Shown one piece after another: positions 1 to 9,352 of a stretch of DNA of 32,704 nucleotides. Origin of the DNA: Crocinitomix sp. (GTDB lineage: Bacteria; Bacteroidota; Bacteroidia; Flavobacteriales_D; Crocinitomicaceae); assembly GCA_015662905.1 (NCBI GenBank), contig DQTE01000253.1, positions 1-32,704 on the forward strand. Direction: 5' to 3'. Each line of letters opens with the position of its first letter. Position 1 is the first letter of the stretch. The position numbers and the translations under genes were made by a program. The notes beneath the pieces were generated by a model. That model was not told where the DNA came from. It worked only from the letters and a program-made list of their open reading frames with translations, and searched no databases.

Positions 1-92
1 CTGATTATCTTTTGTTTAACCTTCTTTCCATCTCTGATGTTTTCTACTAACTGTATGGCTATCTTAGGCGAGTTTTTACTGGTTTTTCTTCT
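1..92 (-). pseudogene. possible N-terminal fragment of an IS transposase (IS1634/IS4-like), running off the left edge
   Basis: Minus-strand frame reads RRKTSKNSPKIAIQLVENIRDGKKVKQKII, which resembles transposase N-termini. There is an in-frame stop just upstream and no ATG, and the window edge truncates it. Confidence 0.35.
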
Positions 93-400
93 TTACCTGA
101 ATATCAGGCAATTAACTTTTTATAATCGTGGTGAATGTACCTGATATTAGACAGGTGTGCGAAGTCAGGAGGTTATAAAGTTTTAGATAAAGTAGATTAA
201 CCTTATCTACTAAAATATAAACAATCATAATATCATTTAAGTGTTCAATTTTGTTGGGCACTTTTTCTGTTTACTTTAAAATTTAGACTAATTTTATGGG
301 CACAATTTTTGATAGACACTGTCGTGTTAAAAAAGACTAATGTTATAAATTTTAATTTTACTGTACTTCTGACCAAATACAGAGTAACCTAAAAACACAA

Positions 401-2803
401 ATGATTCACCTAAAAATATTCAGTTTTACATTAGGGCTTATATTAAGTGTTAATTTGTGGAGTCAAGATTTAAAATTTGTAAATCAATCTACTCAAAAAG
501 TTATAGAAGGTGTTTTGGTGGAGTCTAATGGGGGGTTTTATGCTATATCTAACAAAGAAGGGATAGTAAACATTGATAAAATACGACCTGAAGAAAAAGT
601 TTTTATTTCGCACAAAAGTTTTGAATTAATTATTGTTTTTAAAAAAGACTTACCCAGTGATTTTATCATATATTTAGAACAAAAAGACCATTATTTACCA
701 GAAGTTAATGTAAGTACACCTCCATTAAGAGGTTACATAAATTTGAATGATGTTCCCCATCAGGTTACAGCCATTTCACATCAAGATATACTAATAGAAA
801 AACCCTCAACTTCAGCAGATATGTTGCAAAATTCTGGGCAAGTTTTAGTGCAAAAATCGCAAGGAGGAGGGGGTAGCCCAATGATGAGAGGTTTTGAGGC
901 TAATAAATTACTATTGGTTATTGATGGGGTAAGGATGAATAATGCAATTTATCGCTCTGGGCACCTTCAAAATTCAATTACAATTGACCCTTCAATTTTA
1001 GAGGAAACAGAAATTATTTTTGGACCAAACTCTGTGTTGTACGGTAGTGATGCTTTAGGAGGCATCATTCATTTTCATACACAAACCCCTACTTTAGCCG
1101 ATTCTACAAAATGGAAAACAAACTCAAACATATCAACCTTTTATGATTATCAGACAGGGCTAAATACGAATATCAATACAAGTGTAGGGCAAAAAAAATG
1201 GGGTGTTTTAACGTCTTTATCTGTAAGTAATTTTAAAGACTACGAAATGGGTAAAAATAGGTATCACGGATATGAAAATTGGGGGTTAGATACGACCTAT
1301 GCTGAGGTGATAAACAATAAAGACACGGTTGTTAGCAACGCAAATCCAAATTTACAAAAGCAAACAGGGTATTCTCAAATTGATTTTTTATCAAAACTAT
1401 ACTACCAACCTTCAAGTAGATTAAATTACACTTTAAATTTTCAGTATTCGGAATCCTCAAACATTAACAGATATGATAAGTTAAACGAGTATAGAAATGG
1501 AGTGTTAAGGTATGCTGAGTGGTACTATGGTCCTCAAAAAAGATTATTTACCTCTGCCAAAATAAATTTTAAACCACACAAACAATGGTTGAATGCAGGA
1601 ACAGTAATTTTGTCTTTTCAAAAAATTGATGAAGACCGAATTAGTAGAAATTTTAACACCTTAAACAGAGATTTTCAGTTAGAAGATGTTTACGTTTATG
1701 CTATAAATACGGATATGAGTATAATAATTGATTCAACCCAGTTTTTGTATTATGGCGTTGAAGTTCAACATAACATTGTAAACTCAATAGCCTTTTCGCA
1801 AGACATTTATTCTGATGAAACCAATCCTTTTCAAACCAGATATCCAGATGGGGGGAGTCAATACTTGTCTTCAGGGTTATACGTAGAGTACAAAAATCAT
1901 TTGTCAAAAAAAATCATTTTTAGCTCAGGTTTAAGGTATTCATTAGTGTATGCCAAATCAATGTTTGATGATACTTCTTTTATAAAATTACCTTTTAACC
2001 AAGTTCAATTTTTAACCTCTGCACCATCAGGTCATTTAGGATTAATTTATCAAGCCGATAAAAGAACATTGTTAAAATCATCAGTGTCCAGTGGATTTAG
2101 AGCCCCCAATGTAGATGATTACGGAAAAGTTTTTGAAAAAAAAGGAAATACCGTTGTGCCAACAAATCAATTAAAGGCGGAATATGCAATTAACGGGGAA
2201 TTGTCTGTTGAAAGAATTTTTGGAAAAAATACGCTCACTGTGGGAACGTCAGTTTATTATACATATTTATTTAATGCAATTGACAGGCAAGATGCTGTTT
2301 TAAATGGGTTAGATTCTATTTTGTATGATGGCGAGTGGACAAATGTGCAACAAAATGTAAACATCAATCGGGCTCAAATTTATGGGATAAGTACTTATTT
2401 TAAATGGACCATTATTAAATTTTTATCTTTAACGGGAACACTCAACTACACCAAAGGTATTGATTTGATACAATTAAAACCATTGTCGCATATTGCACCA
2501 GTATTTGGTAAACTTGAATTGAATTATAGAAATCAAATAATTAATACAGGCATTTATTCTTATTATAACTTTGCTAAAAAAGCCATAGATTATGGTGGGA
2601 TTACTGACAATTTAGATGAAGCAACAATTGACGGTACACCAGCATGGGCTACCTTAAATTTTAAATTTTCCTATATAAAATTTAAAACAATCACATTTCA
2701 TTTTAAAGCAACCAATTTGTTGGATATTCATTATAAACAATTTGCCTCTGCCATATCTGCTCCTGGCAGAAGTTTTATGTTAGGTTTTAAAGTTAGTTTA
2801 TAG
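401..2803 (+). CDS. TonB-dependent outer membrane receptor with carboxypeptidase-regulatory-like N-terminal domain
   Basis: 800 aa. Signal peptide, plug-like segment (SADMLQNSGQVLVQKSQGGGGSPMMRGFEANKLLLVIDGVRMNNAIYRSGHLQNS...GPNSVLYGSDALGGIIHFHTQ) and a C-terminal beta-barrel ending in an aromatic-type terminus. Confidence 0.93.
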   Translation: MIHLKIFSFTLGLILSVNLWSQDLKFVNQSTQKVIEGVLVESNGGFYAISNKEGIVNIDKIRPEEKVFISHKSFELIIVFKKDLPSDFIIYLEQKDHYLPEVNVSTPPLRGYINLNDVPHQVTAISHQDILIEKPSTSADMLQNSGQVLVQKSQGGGGSPMMRGFEANKLLLVIDGVRMNNAIYRSGHLQNSITIDPSILEETEIIFGPNSVLYGSDALGGIIHFHTQTPTLADSTKWKTNSNISTFYDYQTGLNTNINTSVGQKKWGVLTSLSVSNFKDYEMGKNRYHGYENWGLDTTYAEVINNKDTVVSNANPNLQKQTGYSQIDFLSKLYYQPSSRLNYTLNFQYSESSNINRYDKLNEYRNGVLRYAEWYYGPQKRLFTSAKINFKPHKQWLNAGTVILSFQKIDEDRISRNFNTLNRDFQLEDVYVYAINTDMSIIIDSTQFLYYGVEVQHNIVNSIAFSQDIYSDETNPFQTRYPDGGSQYLSSGLYVEYKNHLSKKIIFSSGLRYSLVYAKSMFDDTSFIKLPFNQVQFLTSAPSGHLGLIYQADKRTLLKSSVSSGFRAPNVDDYGKVFEKKGNTVVPTNQLKAEYAINGELSVERIFGKNTLTVGTSVYYTYLFNAIDRQDAVLNGLDSILYDGEWTNVQQNVNINRAQIYGISTYFKWTIIKFLSLTGTLNYTKGIDLIQLKPLSHIAPVFGKLELNYRNQIINTGIYSYYNFAKKAIDYGGITDNLDEATIDGTPAWATLNFKFSYIKFKTITFHFKATNLLDIHYKQFASAISAPGRSFMLGFKVSL

Positions 2804-3286
2804 TTAATCGATTAACTTTTCCATAATAATCATATCAATCCATTTGTTGTTTACATACCCTATTTTGTGTTGTTTACCAACAACAGTATAACCAAACTTT
2901 TTAAAAAAATTAATGCTTGCTGTATTTGAAGCAAATATTTTTGCTGTAAGATGCTTGTAGTTAAACGCTTTTGCCTTATCAATTAAATAAGCATTTATTT
3001 TACCACCTATTCCTTGTTGTTTATGGTCTTTGTGAACATAAACTGAGGTTTCACAAGCAAATCTGTATCCGTAGCGGTCAGAATATTTTTTTATGATTCC
3101 CCAACCTTTAATGTTGTTATCTTCTTCAAAAACAAAAACACCTTCTCTATCGGTATATGTATTTAACCATTGTGCTATGTCTTGTTGATTTTTAGGTTTG
3201 TCCATACTTGCACTTCCTAAACTTATATAGCTATTATAGATGTTTGCTATCAGTTTGCTATCTTTTAGTTTTGCAGGTCTAATCAT
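2804..3286 (-). CDS. GNAT family N-acetyltransferase (phosphinothricin acetyltransferase-like)
   Basis: 160 aa. MIRPAKLKDSKLIANIYNSYI..., acetyl-CoA loop HKDHKQQGIGGKI and SINFFKKFGYTVVGKQHKIGY. Confidence 0.9.
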   Translation of the reverse strand: MIRPAKLKDSKLIANIYNSYISLGSASMDKPKNQQDIAQWLNTYTDREGVFVFEEDNNIKGWGIIKKYSDRYGYRFACETSVYVHKDHKQQGIGGKINAYLIDKAKAFNYKHLTAKIFASNTASINFFKKFGYTVVGKQHKIGYVNNKWIDMIIMEKLID

Positions 3287-3341
3287 ACCACAAAAGTAAT
3301 AAATTATAATATACAGTTTACTTGTGCATAAAAGCTATGCC

Positions 3342-3557
3342 TTATATGTTTTTTATATTATCGTCAATAATTTTTTGAACGTTATAAGTAAGGTTAGTTT
3401 CTTCATTAATTTCTTTAAATTTAGCTTCTGCTGTTTTATCGTTTGGGTTTAAATCGGGATGATATTTTCGTGCTAATTTTTTGTAGGCTTTTTTTATGTC
3501 TTTATCAGTTGCGCTTTTACTAACTCCTAATATTTTATAATAGTCTATAAATGCCAT
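3342..3557 (-). CDS. truncated J-domain (DnaJ/CbpA-like) protein
   Basis: 71 aa. [47 protein letters not shown] with HPD motif, then an unrelated tail [19 protein letters not shown] and a stop. Confidence 0.75.
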   Translation of the reverse strand: MAFIDYYKILGVSKSATDKDIKKAYKKLARKYHPDLNPNDKTAEAKFKEINEETNLTYNVQKIIDDNIKNI

Positions 3558-3587
3558 TTTGTGTTGTTTTTGCTTTGTTTTTATTCA

Positions 3588-3617
3588 TAAAGACCTGCTT
3601 GAGTAAGCAGGTCTTTA
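3588..3617. terminator. strong hairpin between hsp20 and the J-domain gene (candidate terminator)
   Basis: TAAAGACCTGCTT-GAGT-AAGCAGGTCTTTA: perfect 13-bp stem with a 4-nt loop. There is no strong T-tract on either strand. Confidence 0.6.
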
Positions 3618-3645
3618 AAGTTAGTTATTTTATTTTGTTTGTAGC

Positions 3646-4080
3646 TTATTTTATTTTAATTTGTCTAGCTGGTTTTGGTTTTGCTTCTTCTTTTTTTGGA
3701 ATAACCACATTTAAAACACCATTTTCATACTTTGCAGAAATTTTTTCCTCATCTACTAACTCAGGTAGCGTAAATGTTCTTTTAAATGATTGGTAGTTAA
3801 ATTCACGTCTTGTGTATTTTTCACCCTCAACTTCATTTTCAACCTCTTTTTCAGAAGAAATGGTTAAAATGTTGTTGTCTAATTCAATGTTAAAATCATT
3901 TTTATCAAATCCTGGTACAGCAACACTTACCTGAAAATCATCTTCTGTTTCTTTAATGTTAACAGCAGGTAAAGTTGAGTTCATATCTGAATAGTTATCA
4001 GTTGACCAAGGGTCTAAATCGGCGTTAAAAAAATTGTTTAACAAGCCTGGTAATTGGTTTTTGTATCTTACTAATGTCAT
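3646..4080 (-). CDS. Hsp20/alpha-crystallin family small heat shock protein
   Basis: 144 aa. PAVNIKETEDDFQVSVAVPGFDKNDFNIELDNNILTISSEKE... and ENGVLNVVIPKKE. Confidence 0.95.
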   Translation of the reverse strand: MTLVRYKNQLPGLLNNFFNADLDPWSTDNYSDMNSTLPAVNIKETEDDFQVSVAVPGFDKNDFNIELDNNILTISSEKEVENEVEGEKYTRREFNYQSFKRTFTLPELVDEEKISAKYENGVLNVVIPKKEEAKPKPARQIKIK

Positions 4081-4280
4081 AGCTTTAATTTTTTAAGGTT
4101 AATATTTAAAATTTATTTCAAATTCGCTTAACCTTTTTCAAATGATATGCCATTAGGTATTTTAGGTCATTTTGACTTGTATATGGGGTAATTTAATGAC
4201 TTTTTTACAGCCTTTTAAGGTTATAACTGACTTTTTTTCTTGTAAATGAAATGATGTAAAAAAATTAATATTTGTTTGGA

Positions 4281-5987
4281 TTAAAACGCAAATGTAACAC
4301 CGCCTAACACTTGAAATCCAAACACGGGGTAGTTATACCAAAGCATATACTTTTGATTGGCTATGTTGTTAAATTGTACAAATGCTGATACTCTTTTATT
4401 GTATCTGTACTCAAAGCCTAAATTGGCGTCAGCAATAAGTCCTAAATTAAAATTGTCTGTTTCATTTTGAGTGGCATCAGGATTTAATATCCCTTTCGGG
4501 CTTTTTCTACCATCCATAAATGTAAAATCGGCTTTAACATAGAATTTATCAAATAGATTATAATTACCTCTAAAAGTAAATTTAACCGTTGGCAAGTTCC
4601 AAGCGTATTTTTGATATACGGTTGAATAAATGTTGTATTCTCCAATGGCATCAAGTTTTAGTTTTTCATTTTTTTGGTAAGATATGCTACCCTTAAATCT
4701 TAAATCTGTAACTTCATCATAAATTACATTGAATTTGTACATATCAGAAAATATAGTATCATTAAAATAAAGTGGTAAGTCTGTCCATTTAATAGATTCA
4801 AATGCAAGGTCAAAACTTATTGTTTTTGATAATGTTCCTCTTATCCCTGCATAAAATTTAAATGTTTTTGTGTTTTTTAAATCTATTGCAGAGTTAATAA
4901 ATATATTTCCTCTGTTTAACGAGTAGTACGTATTTTGTGTTAATCCTCCATCTAATCCAATATAAGGAATAAACATTCCGTTCAACAAAATATAGCTAGC
5001 ATTTGCTACCACTATAGGTTTAAAAACAGTATTTGCACTTAAATCAAAGTTTAGGTCAAAACCAACCTCTGCTTTTAATTTATTATCAAATCTATAAGAC
5101 ATTATAGTTGGTCTAAAATGTACAATGTGATTTTTTTCTTGTTTTTGATAAGCCAATAATGAAGTGTCAGACTCTCCAAACTTATAGCTATTTAGTATTA
5201 AATCTGCATCTAAAGAGAATAGGTTACCTTGGTGTTTGTATTTCCAATTGGTATTAATTCCGAAATTTTGTTCACGTGCATTATTGGTTTCAGGTAATCC
5301 TTCTTTTAAAAATTCGTGAAAGTATTTATAATTTATGCCTGTGTTAAAAAGTAATCTGTTGCTATCTTTACGTACAATGTTTGAAAAATTAACAGCACCA
5401 CCGTATAGACCAACTCTGTTTTTTAGTGAATCTTTTGCAATGGTTGAGTCATTTTGTATACCGTAGTAATGGTAGCCGTGATTTAACCAATTTAATTGAC
5501 TTTCTATTTTAATGTTTGAGGTTGAAAAATTGCCAAATACTAATCCGTTTGTATTATCAAACTGCGATGGCGCATAACCTTTAATATTTCCAAAAGATGA
5601 TAAGTGTTTTAAGTGTACACCATAACTACTACTTCTGTTTCGTGTTGAATTATAGTATAGTTCACCTAAAGGCATTGTGTAATTTCCTAAACCTACTTTA
5701 ACATAGCCGGGGTATAACCTATTGAGTTTATCAACAATTTTAATTTTTGAAGGTTCAATACCTTGAATGGTAATTGAGGTCTCCATACTTTTATCAAGCA
5801 GTGGATATTCAATTGTTGGGGTAGGTATAACTGTGTCAATAACCGAAGGGTGTTCTGTAATTCTGTATGAAGGCGATATTTCTCTTTCAGCCTCAGACAC
5901 GTTAATAAATTCCTCTTCCTCTTGTCCAAACAATTGAACAGATGCTAGTGTAATGATTAAGGCGGTGGTGTATTTTAAGTTTATCAT
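4281..5987 (-). CDS. outer membrane beta-barrel protein (TonB-dependent-receptor-like, no obvious plug)
   Basis: 568 aa. N-terminal signal peptide, beta-barrel alternation and C-terminal FGFQVLGGVTFAF. It lies 1 nt downstream of the TPR gene. Confidence 0.8.
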   Translation of the reverse strand: MINLKYTTALIITLASVQLFGQEEEEFINVSEAEREISPSYRITEHPSVIDTVIPTPTIEYPLLDKSMETSITIQGIEPSKIKIVDKLNRLYPGYVKVGLGNYTMPLGELYYNSTRNRSSSYGVHLKHLSSFGNIKGYAPSQFDNTNGLVFGNFSTSNIKIESQLNWLNHGYHYYGIQNDSTIAKDSLKNRVGLYGGAVNFSNIVRKDSNRLLFNTGINYKYFHEFLKEGLPETNNAREQNFGINTNWKYKHQGNLFSLDADLILNSYKFGESDTSLLAYQKQEKNHIVHFRPTIMSYRFDNKLKAEVGFDLNFDLSANTVFKPIVVANASYILLNGMFIPYIGLDGGLTQNTYYSLNRGNIFINSAIDLKNTKTFKFYAGIRGTLSKTISFDLAFESIKWTDLPLYFNDTIFSDMYKFNVIYDEVTDLRFKGSISYQKNEKLKLDAIGEYNIYSTVYQKYAWNLPTVKFTFRGNYNLFDKFYVKADFTFMDGRKSPKGILNPDATQNETDNFNLGLIADANLGFEYRYNKRVSAFVQFNNIANQKYMLWYNYPVFGFQVLGGVTFAF

Positions 5988-5988
5988 A

Positions 5989-8900
5989 TTAATTCCCTCC
6001 TTCGTTTATTTCAATTGTACTTTCAGTATTGTCTTGTACTTCTTTTTCTTTATTTTTTACTTCTTGCAAAACAGCCATTACTTCATTTGCTTCTTCTAAA
6101 ATACCGTCATCTTGAATGGTATATCCATTGATTACTGAGTTAAGGGTGTATTCCGCTTGAACATAGTCTTCTATTGCCATTGAATTTTTGGTTTGTAATA
6201 TTAGAGCTTTTGCAATCCAATAACCGTAGCTAGCATGTGATTTCATCATTTTTCTTACTTCCTCCTCAGAAGTTGAATAATCTTCTTGTAAATGGTAAAT
6301 TAACGCTACATTGAATTGAGATTCTGCTCCTATTTCTCCATCAGACTCACTTGAAACTATTTTAAAATGTGTAAGAGCATCTGTGTAATTGTTGTTAGAC
6401 ATATACGCTTTGGCTATTACATAGTGTGCTTCTGTTTTAACATAATCTAAAGCCTGTTCGTCTTTTAATACTTTTTCGGCAAAAGGTTTGGCACTTGTAA
6501 ATTCATTTATTAAAGCATAAGAACGCATTAAACCTATGCTTGCAATTAGCTTGTTTTGCGGATATGAGGCAGATTGAAGTAATTTTTGGTAATATTCTAT
6601 GGCTTTATTGTAGTTGCCTTTTTCATATTCATATTTTGATGCAAAAGCTGATGCCCTTTCGGTAAATCTATTTTGAGGTTTTTGTAGTAATTTTTCAAAT
6701 TCTACAATTGCGTTGCCATCTTCTTCTAAAATAATGTGAGCATTTCCTTTAAAGAAAAGTGCTTCTAACTCAAAAATAGGGTTAGGGAAATTGTTTAAGT
6801 ATTTTTCAAAGGCCTTAACAGCTTGTACGTATGAAGAGTCAGAATATAAATCGTAAGCGTTTTCAAAGTACAATGTATCTTTTGCACCTTCATCAAAATT
6901 GATATTATATTTATCCATTAATGCCGTATATTTTTCTGGTTGATTTAGGGCGGTATAAACATCTTTTAAACGGGCAAGAGCTTCTTTCTTTTTGGTTTGG
7001 TCATTAAACTCATCTAATATTTTTAAGAATTGTTTTTCGGCTTTTGCGTATTGTTTGTTTCTAAAATACAATATACCAATTTGAAATACAGCGTCTTTAA
7101 CTAAAGTGTGTTGAGGGTAATCTCTTACCAATTGTTTATAGTACTTTATAGCTTTATCATCATTTAATCCTTCCATGAGCCTGTAAGCTTCTCCAACTTC
7201 ATATAAAGCAGGAACGGTAAACGTAGATTTAGGATAATTGTTTACAATATCAAGCATTGATTTGGCTTTGTCTTCGTATTTTTCAAGATATCCATAAGAT
7301 TTACCAATTTGGTATTTAGCGTAGTCTTCTTGTCCGCCTTGCGTGTCAATGGCTTTGTTATAGAACTTTATGGCTTGTTCATCATTGGCGTTTTTGTAAT
7401 AACTATCCCCAATTCTTAAATAGGCGTCAGTTATTTTTTCTTTGTGTGTTTCTGAGTTATCTTGTGTAAATGTTCTGAAAGATTGTATGGCGTTTTCCCA
7501 GTCTTCTTGTTTAAAATAAGCATAGGCAATGTTGTAGTAGGCATCATTATGTTCTTTTAATAAATAGCTTCCCGACTCTTCTATAAACTTTCTATACCAG
7601 CTAATAGCATTAGGATAATCGGCTTTTGCAAAATATGCTTCTGCAATCCAATACATTGACTTGGCATTTAATGAGGGGTCTATAGGATATTTTTTAACCA
7701 ATTTGAAAACATCAATGGCTTTATCGTATGCGCCATTTTGGAAAAGTTCAACCCCATAGTTGTATGCCATCATTTGATAGGCAGACTTAATTCTAATGTT
7801 TTTGTTAGGTATTTCATCTATCAACTCAATGGCTGATTTATAATTTTTCATTGTAGTATAAACATTAATCAAATACTGATAAATATCTTTATTACGCTTT
7901 GAATTAGGATATTTTTTAAGGTAACGGTTTAAAGCCTCTACCGCTTCATCATAAGGGTTGTAGTCTAATTTGTAAGATAAAACGGCGTAATTATACAGGG
8001 CGTCTTGTTCTATTTCTTCATCAAAATCAAGGTTTGAGGCTAATTCAAAAGCATTACGAGCATAAAGGTGATTGTTTTGTTTTAAATAAGCCTGTCCGAT
8101 ATGATATAGAGCGGTTTGTCCAAGTTTATCTCTTTCTTTGGCAACCTTGTCAAACATTCTTATAGCATTTGAATAATCTCCACTCATAAAATAGGCATAT
8201 CCTAATTGATAATCCTCATCTCTTGTCGTAGCTGATTTTCGGTTATATTCCTCCAAAAAAGGAACTGCTTCATCATATTTTTTTACTTTATAAAAGGCAT
8301 CACCAATGAGCTGATTCATTCCCAAACTATATTTAGCATCTTTTTTATTCGCTAAATTTGGGGCATATTTAGTTACTTTTTCATAATTACCTTGTAAATA
8401 GTAAATTTGTGCAATGTAGTAGGGTACTGTTTTGCTAAAAGCAGGATTTTCATTTAGTTTTAAAAACCCATCAAGCGCCACTTGGTAATCTTTATTAGTG
8501 TATGCAATATGAGAATAATAGTACAAAGCAGGGTCTGAATACTTACTGCCTTTATCAATTACTTCATAAAAAGCATTTCTTGCAAGTGTTGATTGGTCTA
8601 ATCTAAAGTAGGCGTAACCTAATTTGAAGTTGTACTCATTTTTTTCTTCCTCAGACAAGTTGTACTTTTCCATTTTGGTAAACCATTCAACAGCCTTTTT
8701 ATATTTACGTTTTCTATAATAATGTCTTCCTAATTGAAAGTAAATGTTTTCTTTATAAATAGTTTCAGGGTAATCAGTAATGTATGTCAATAACAGTTTT
8801 TCTGCTTCATATTGATACAAATACAAAGCGTTTAAGGCGTAATAATATTTTGCTTTGATGTAAAACGGATGATTGACATCTGTCATTTGCTCAAAAAACA

Positions 8901-9063
8901 ATTCATATTCTTTTTGAGAGGCACTGTATTTTTGTTTTTCGAATAGTTCTTCTGCTCTGTAATAATTAGCGTATTCTGTAGTGTATTTTTCACTTTCTTG
9001 AGCTGTACCCAAAAAAGGCAGTACAAAAAAAATTGATATAACAAAGTATTTTAATCTACACAT
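5989..9063 (-). CDS. large periplasmic tetratricopeptide-repeat protein
   Basis: 1024 aa. Signal peptide MCRLKYFVISIFFVLPFLGTAQ, then many TPR-like units such as ALYHIGQAYLKQNNHLYARNAFELA and AYYNIAYAYFKQEDWENAIQSFRTF. Confidence 0.92.
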   Translation of the reverse strand: MCRLKYFVISIFFVLPFLGTAQESEKYTTEYANYYRAEELFEKQKYSASQKEYELFFEQMTDVNHPFYIKAKYYYALNALYLYQYEAEKLLLTYITDYPETIYKENIYFQLGRHYYRKRKYKKAVEWFTKMEKYNLSEEEKNEYNFKLGYAYFRLDQSTLARNAFYEVIDKGSKYSDPALYYYSHIAYTNKDYQVALDGFLKLNENPAFSKTVPYYIAQIYYLQGNYEKVTKYAPNLANKKDAKYSLGMNQLIGDAFYKVKKYDEAVPFLEEYNRKSATTRDEDYQLGYAYFMSGDYSNAIRMFDKVAKERDKLGQTALYHIGQAYLKQNNHLYARNAFELASNLDFDEEIEQDALYNYAVLSYKLDYNPYDEAVEALNRYLKKYPNSKRNKDIYQYLINVYTTMKNYKSAIELIDEIPNKNIRIKSAYQMMAYNYGVELFQNGAYDKAIDVFKLVKKYPIDPSLNAKSMYWIAEAYFAKADYPNAISWYRKFIEESGSYLLKEHNDAYYNIAYAYFKQEDWENAIQSFRTFTQDNSETHKEKITDAYLRIGDSYYKNANDEQAIKFYNKAIDTQGGQEDYAKYQIGKSYGYLEKYEDKAKSMLDIVNNYPKSTFTVPALYEVGEAYRLMEGLNDDKAIKYYKQLVRDYPQHTLVKDAVFQIGILYFRNKQYAKAEKQFLKILDEFNDQTKKKEALARLKDVYTALNQPEKYTALMDKYNINFDEGAKDTLYFENAYDLYSDSSYVQAVKAFEKYLNNFPNPIFELEALFFKGNAHIILEEDGNAIVEFEKLLQKPQNRFTERASAFASKYEYEKGNYNKAIEYYQKLLQSASYPQNKLIASIGLMRSYALINEFTSAKPFAEKVLKDEQALDYVKTEAHYVIAKAYMSNNNYTDALTHFKIVSSESDGEIGAESQFNVALIYHLQEDYSTSEEEVRKMMKSHASYGYWIAKALILQTKNSMAIEDYVQAEYTLNSVINGYTIQDDGILEEANEVMAVLQEVKNKEKEVQDNTESTIEINEGGN

Positions 9064-9352
9064 TGGTTACAAGTATTATATGTTGTAATTAACCTAAAAT
9101 ATTGTTTGAGTTTAGGTTGTTAATCTTACAAATTTAATGGGTAATAGTGTAGATTTTTTACATAGGCAACAAAGTTATAAACGGGTAGATGTTTAATTAG
9201 ATTTACACTTATAATCTAAGATAAATTAAATGGTTACAGAATGGGGCGTAAAAATATATAGACTGGTGGGTGTTTTTGTTGTGTTTAGCAGACTAAACTC
9301 ACAAATGCAACTTTTTTGTTACTTTTAGCCAAAGATTTATTGATAGTATAAC

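Noticed and set aside
1701-1907. 68-aa minus-strand ORF inside the TonB receptor
   Set aside because: Antisense to a clear coding region; composition follows the opposite strand.
2802-2817. 16-bp perfect palindrome AGTTAATCGATTAACT at the receptor/GNAT convergent junction
   Set aside because: A loop-less 16-bp palindrome is expected about once by chance in an AT-rich window this size, and it contains the GNAT stop region. No independent support for function.
3551-3796. 81-aa plus-strand ORF
   Set aside because: Largely antisense to hsp20 and the hsp20-J gene junction; no recognisable family. Treated as a shadow ORF.
5693-5929. 78-aa minus-strand ORF within the 568-aa barrel gene
   Set aside because: Alternate frame of a well-supported CDS.
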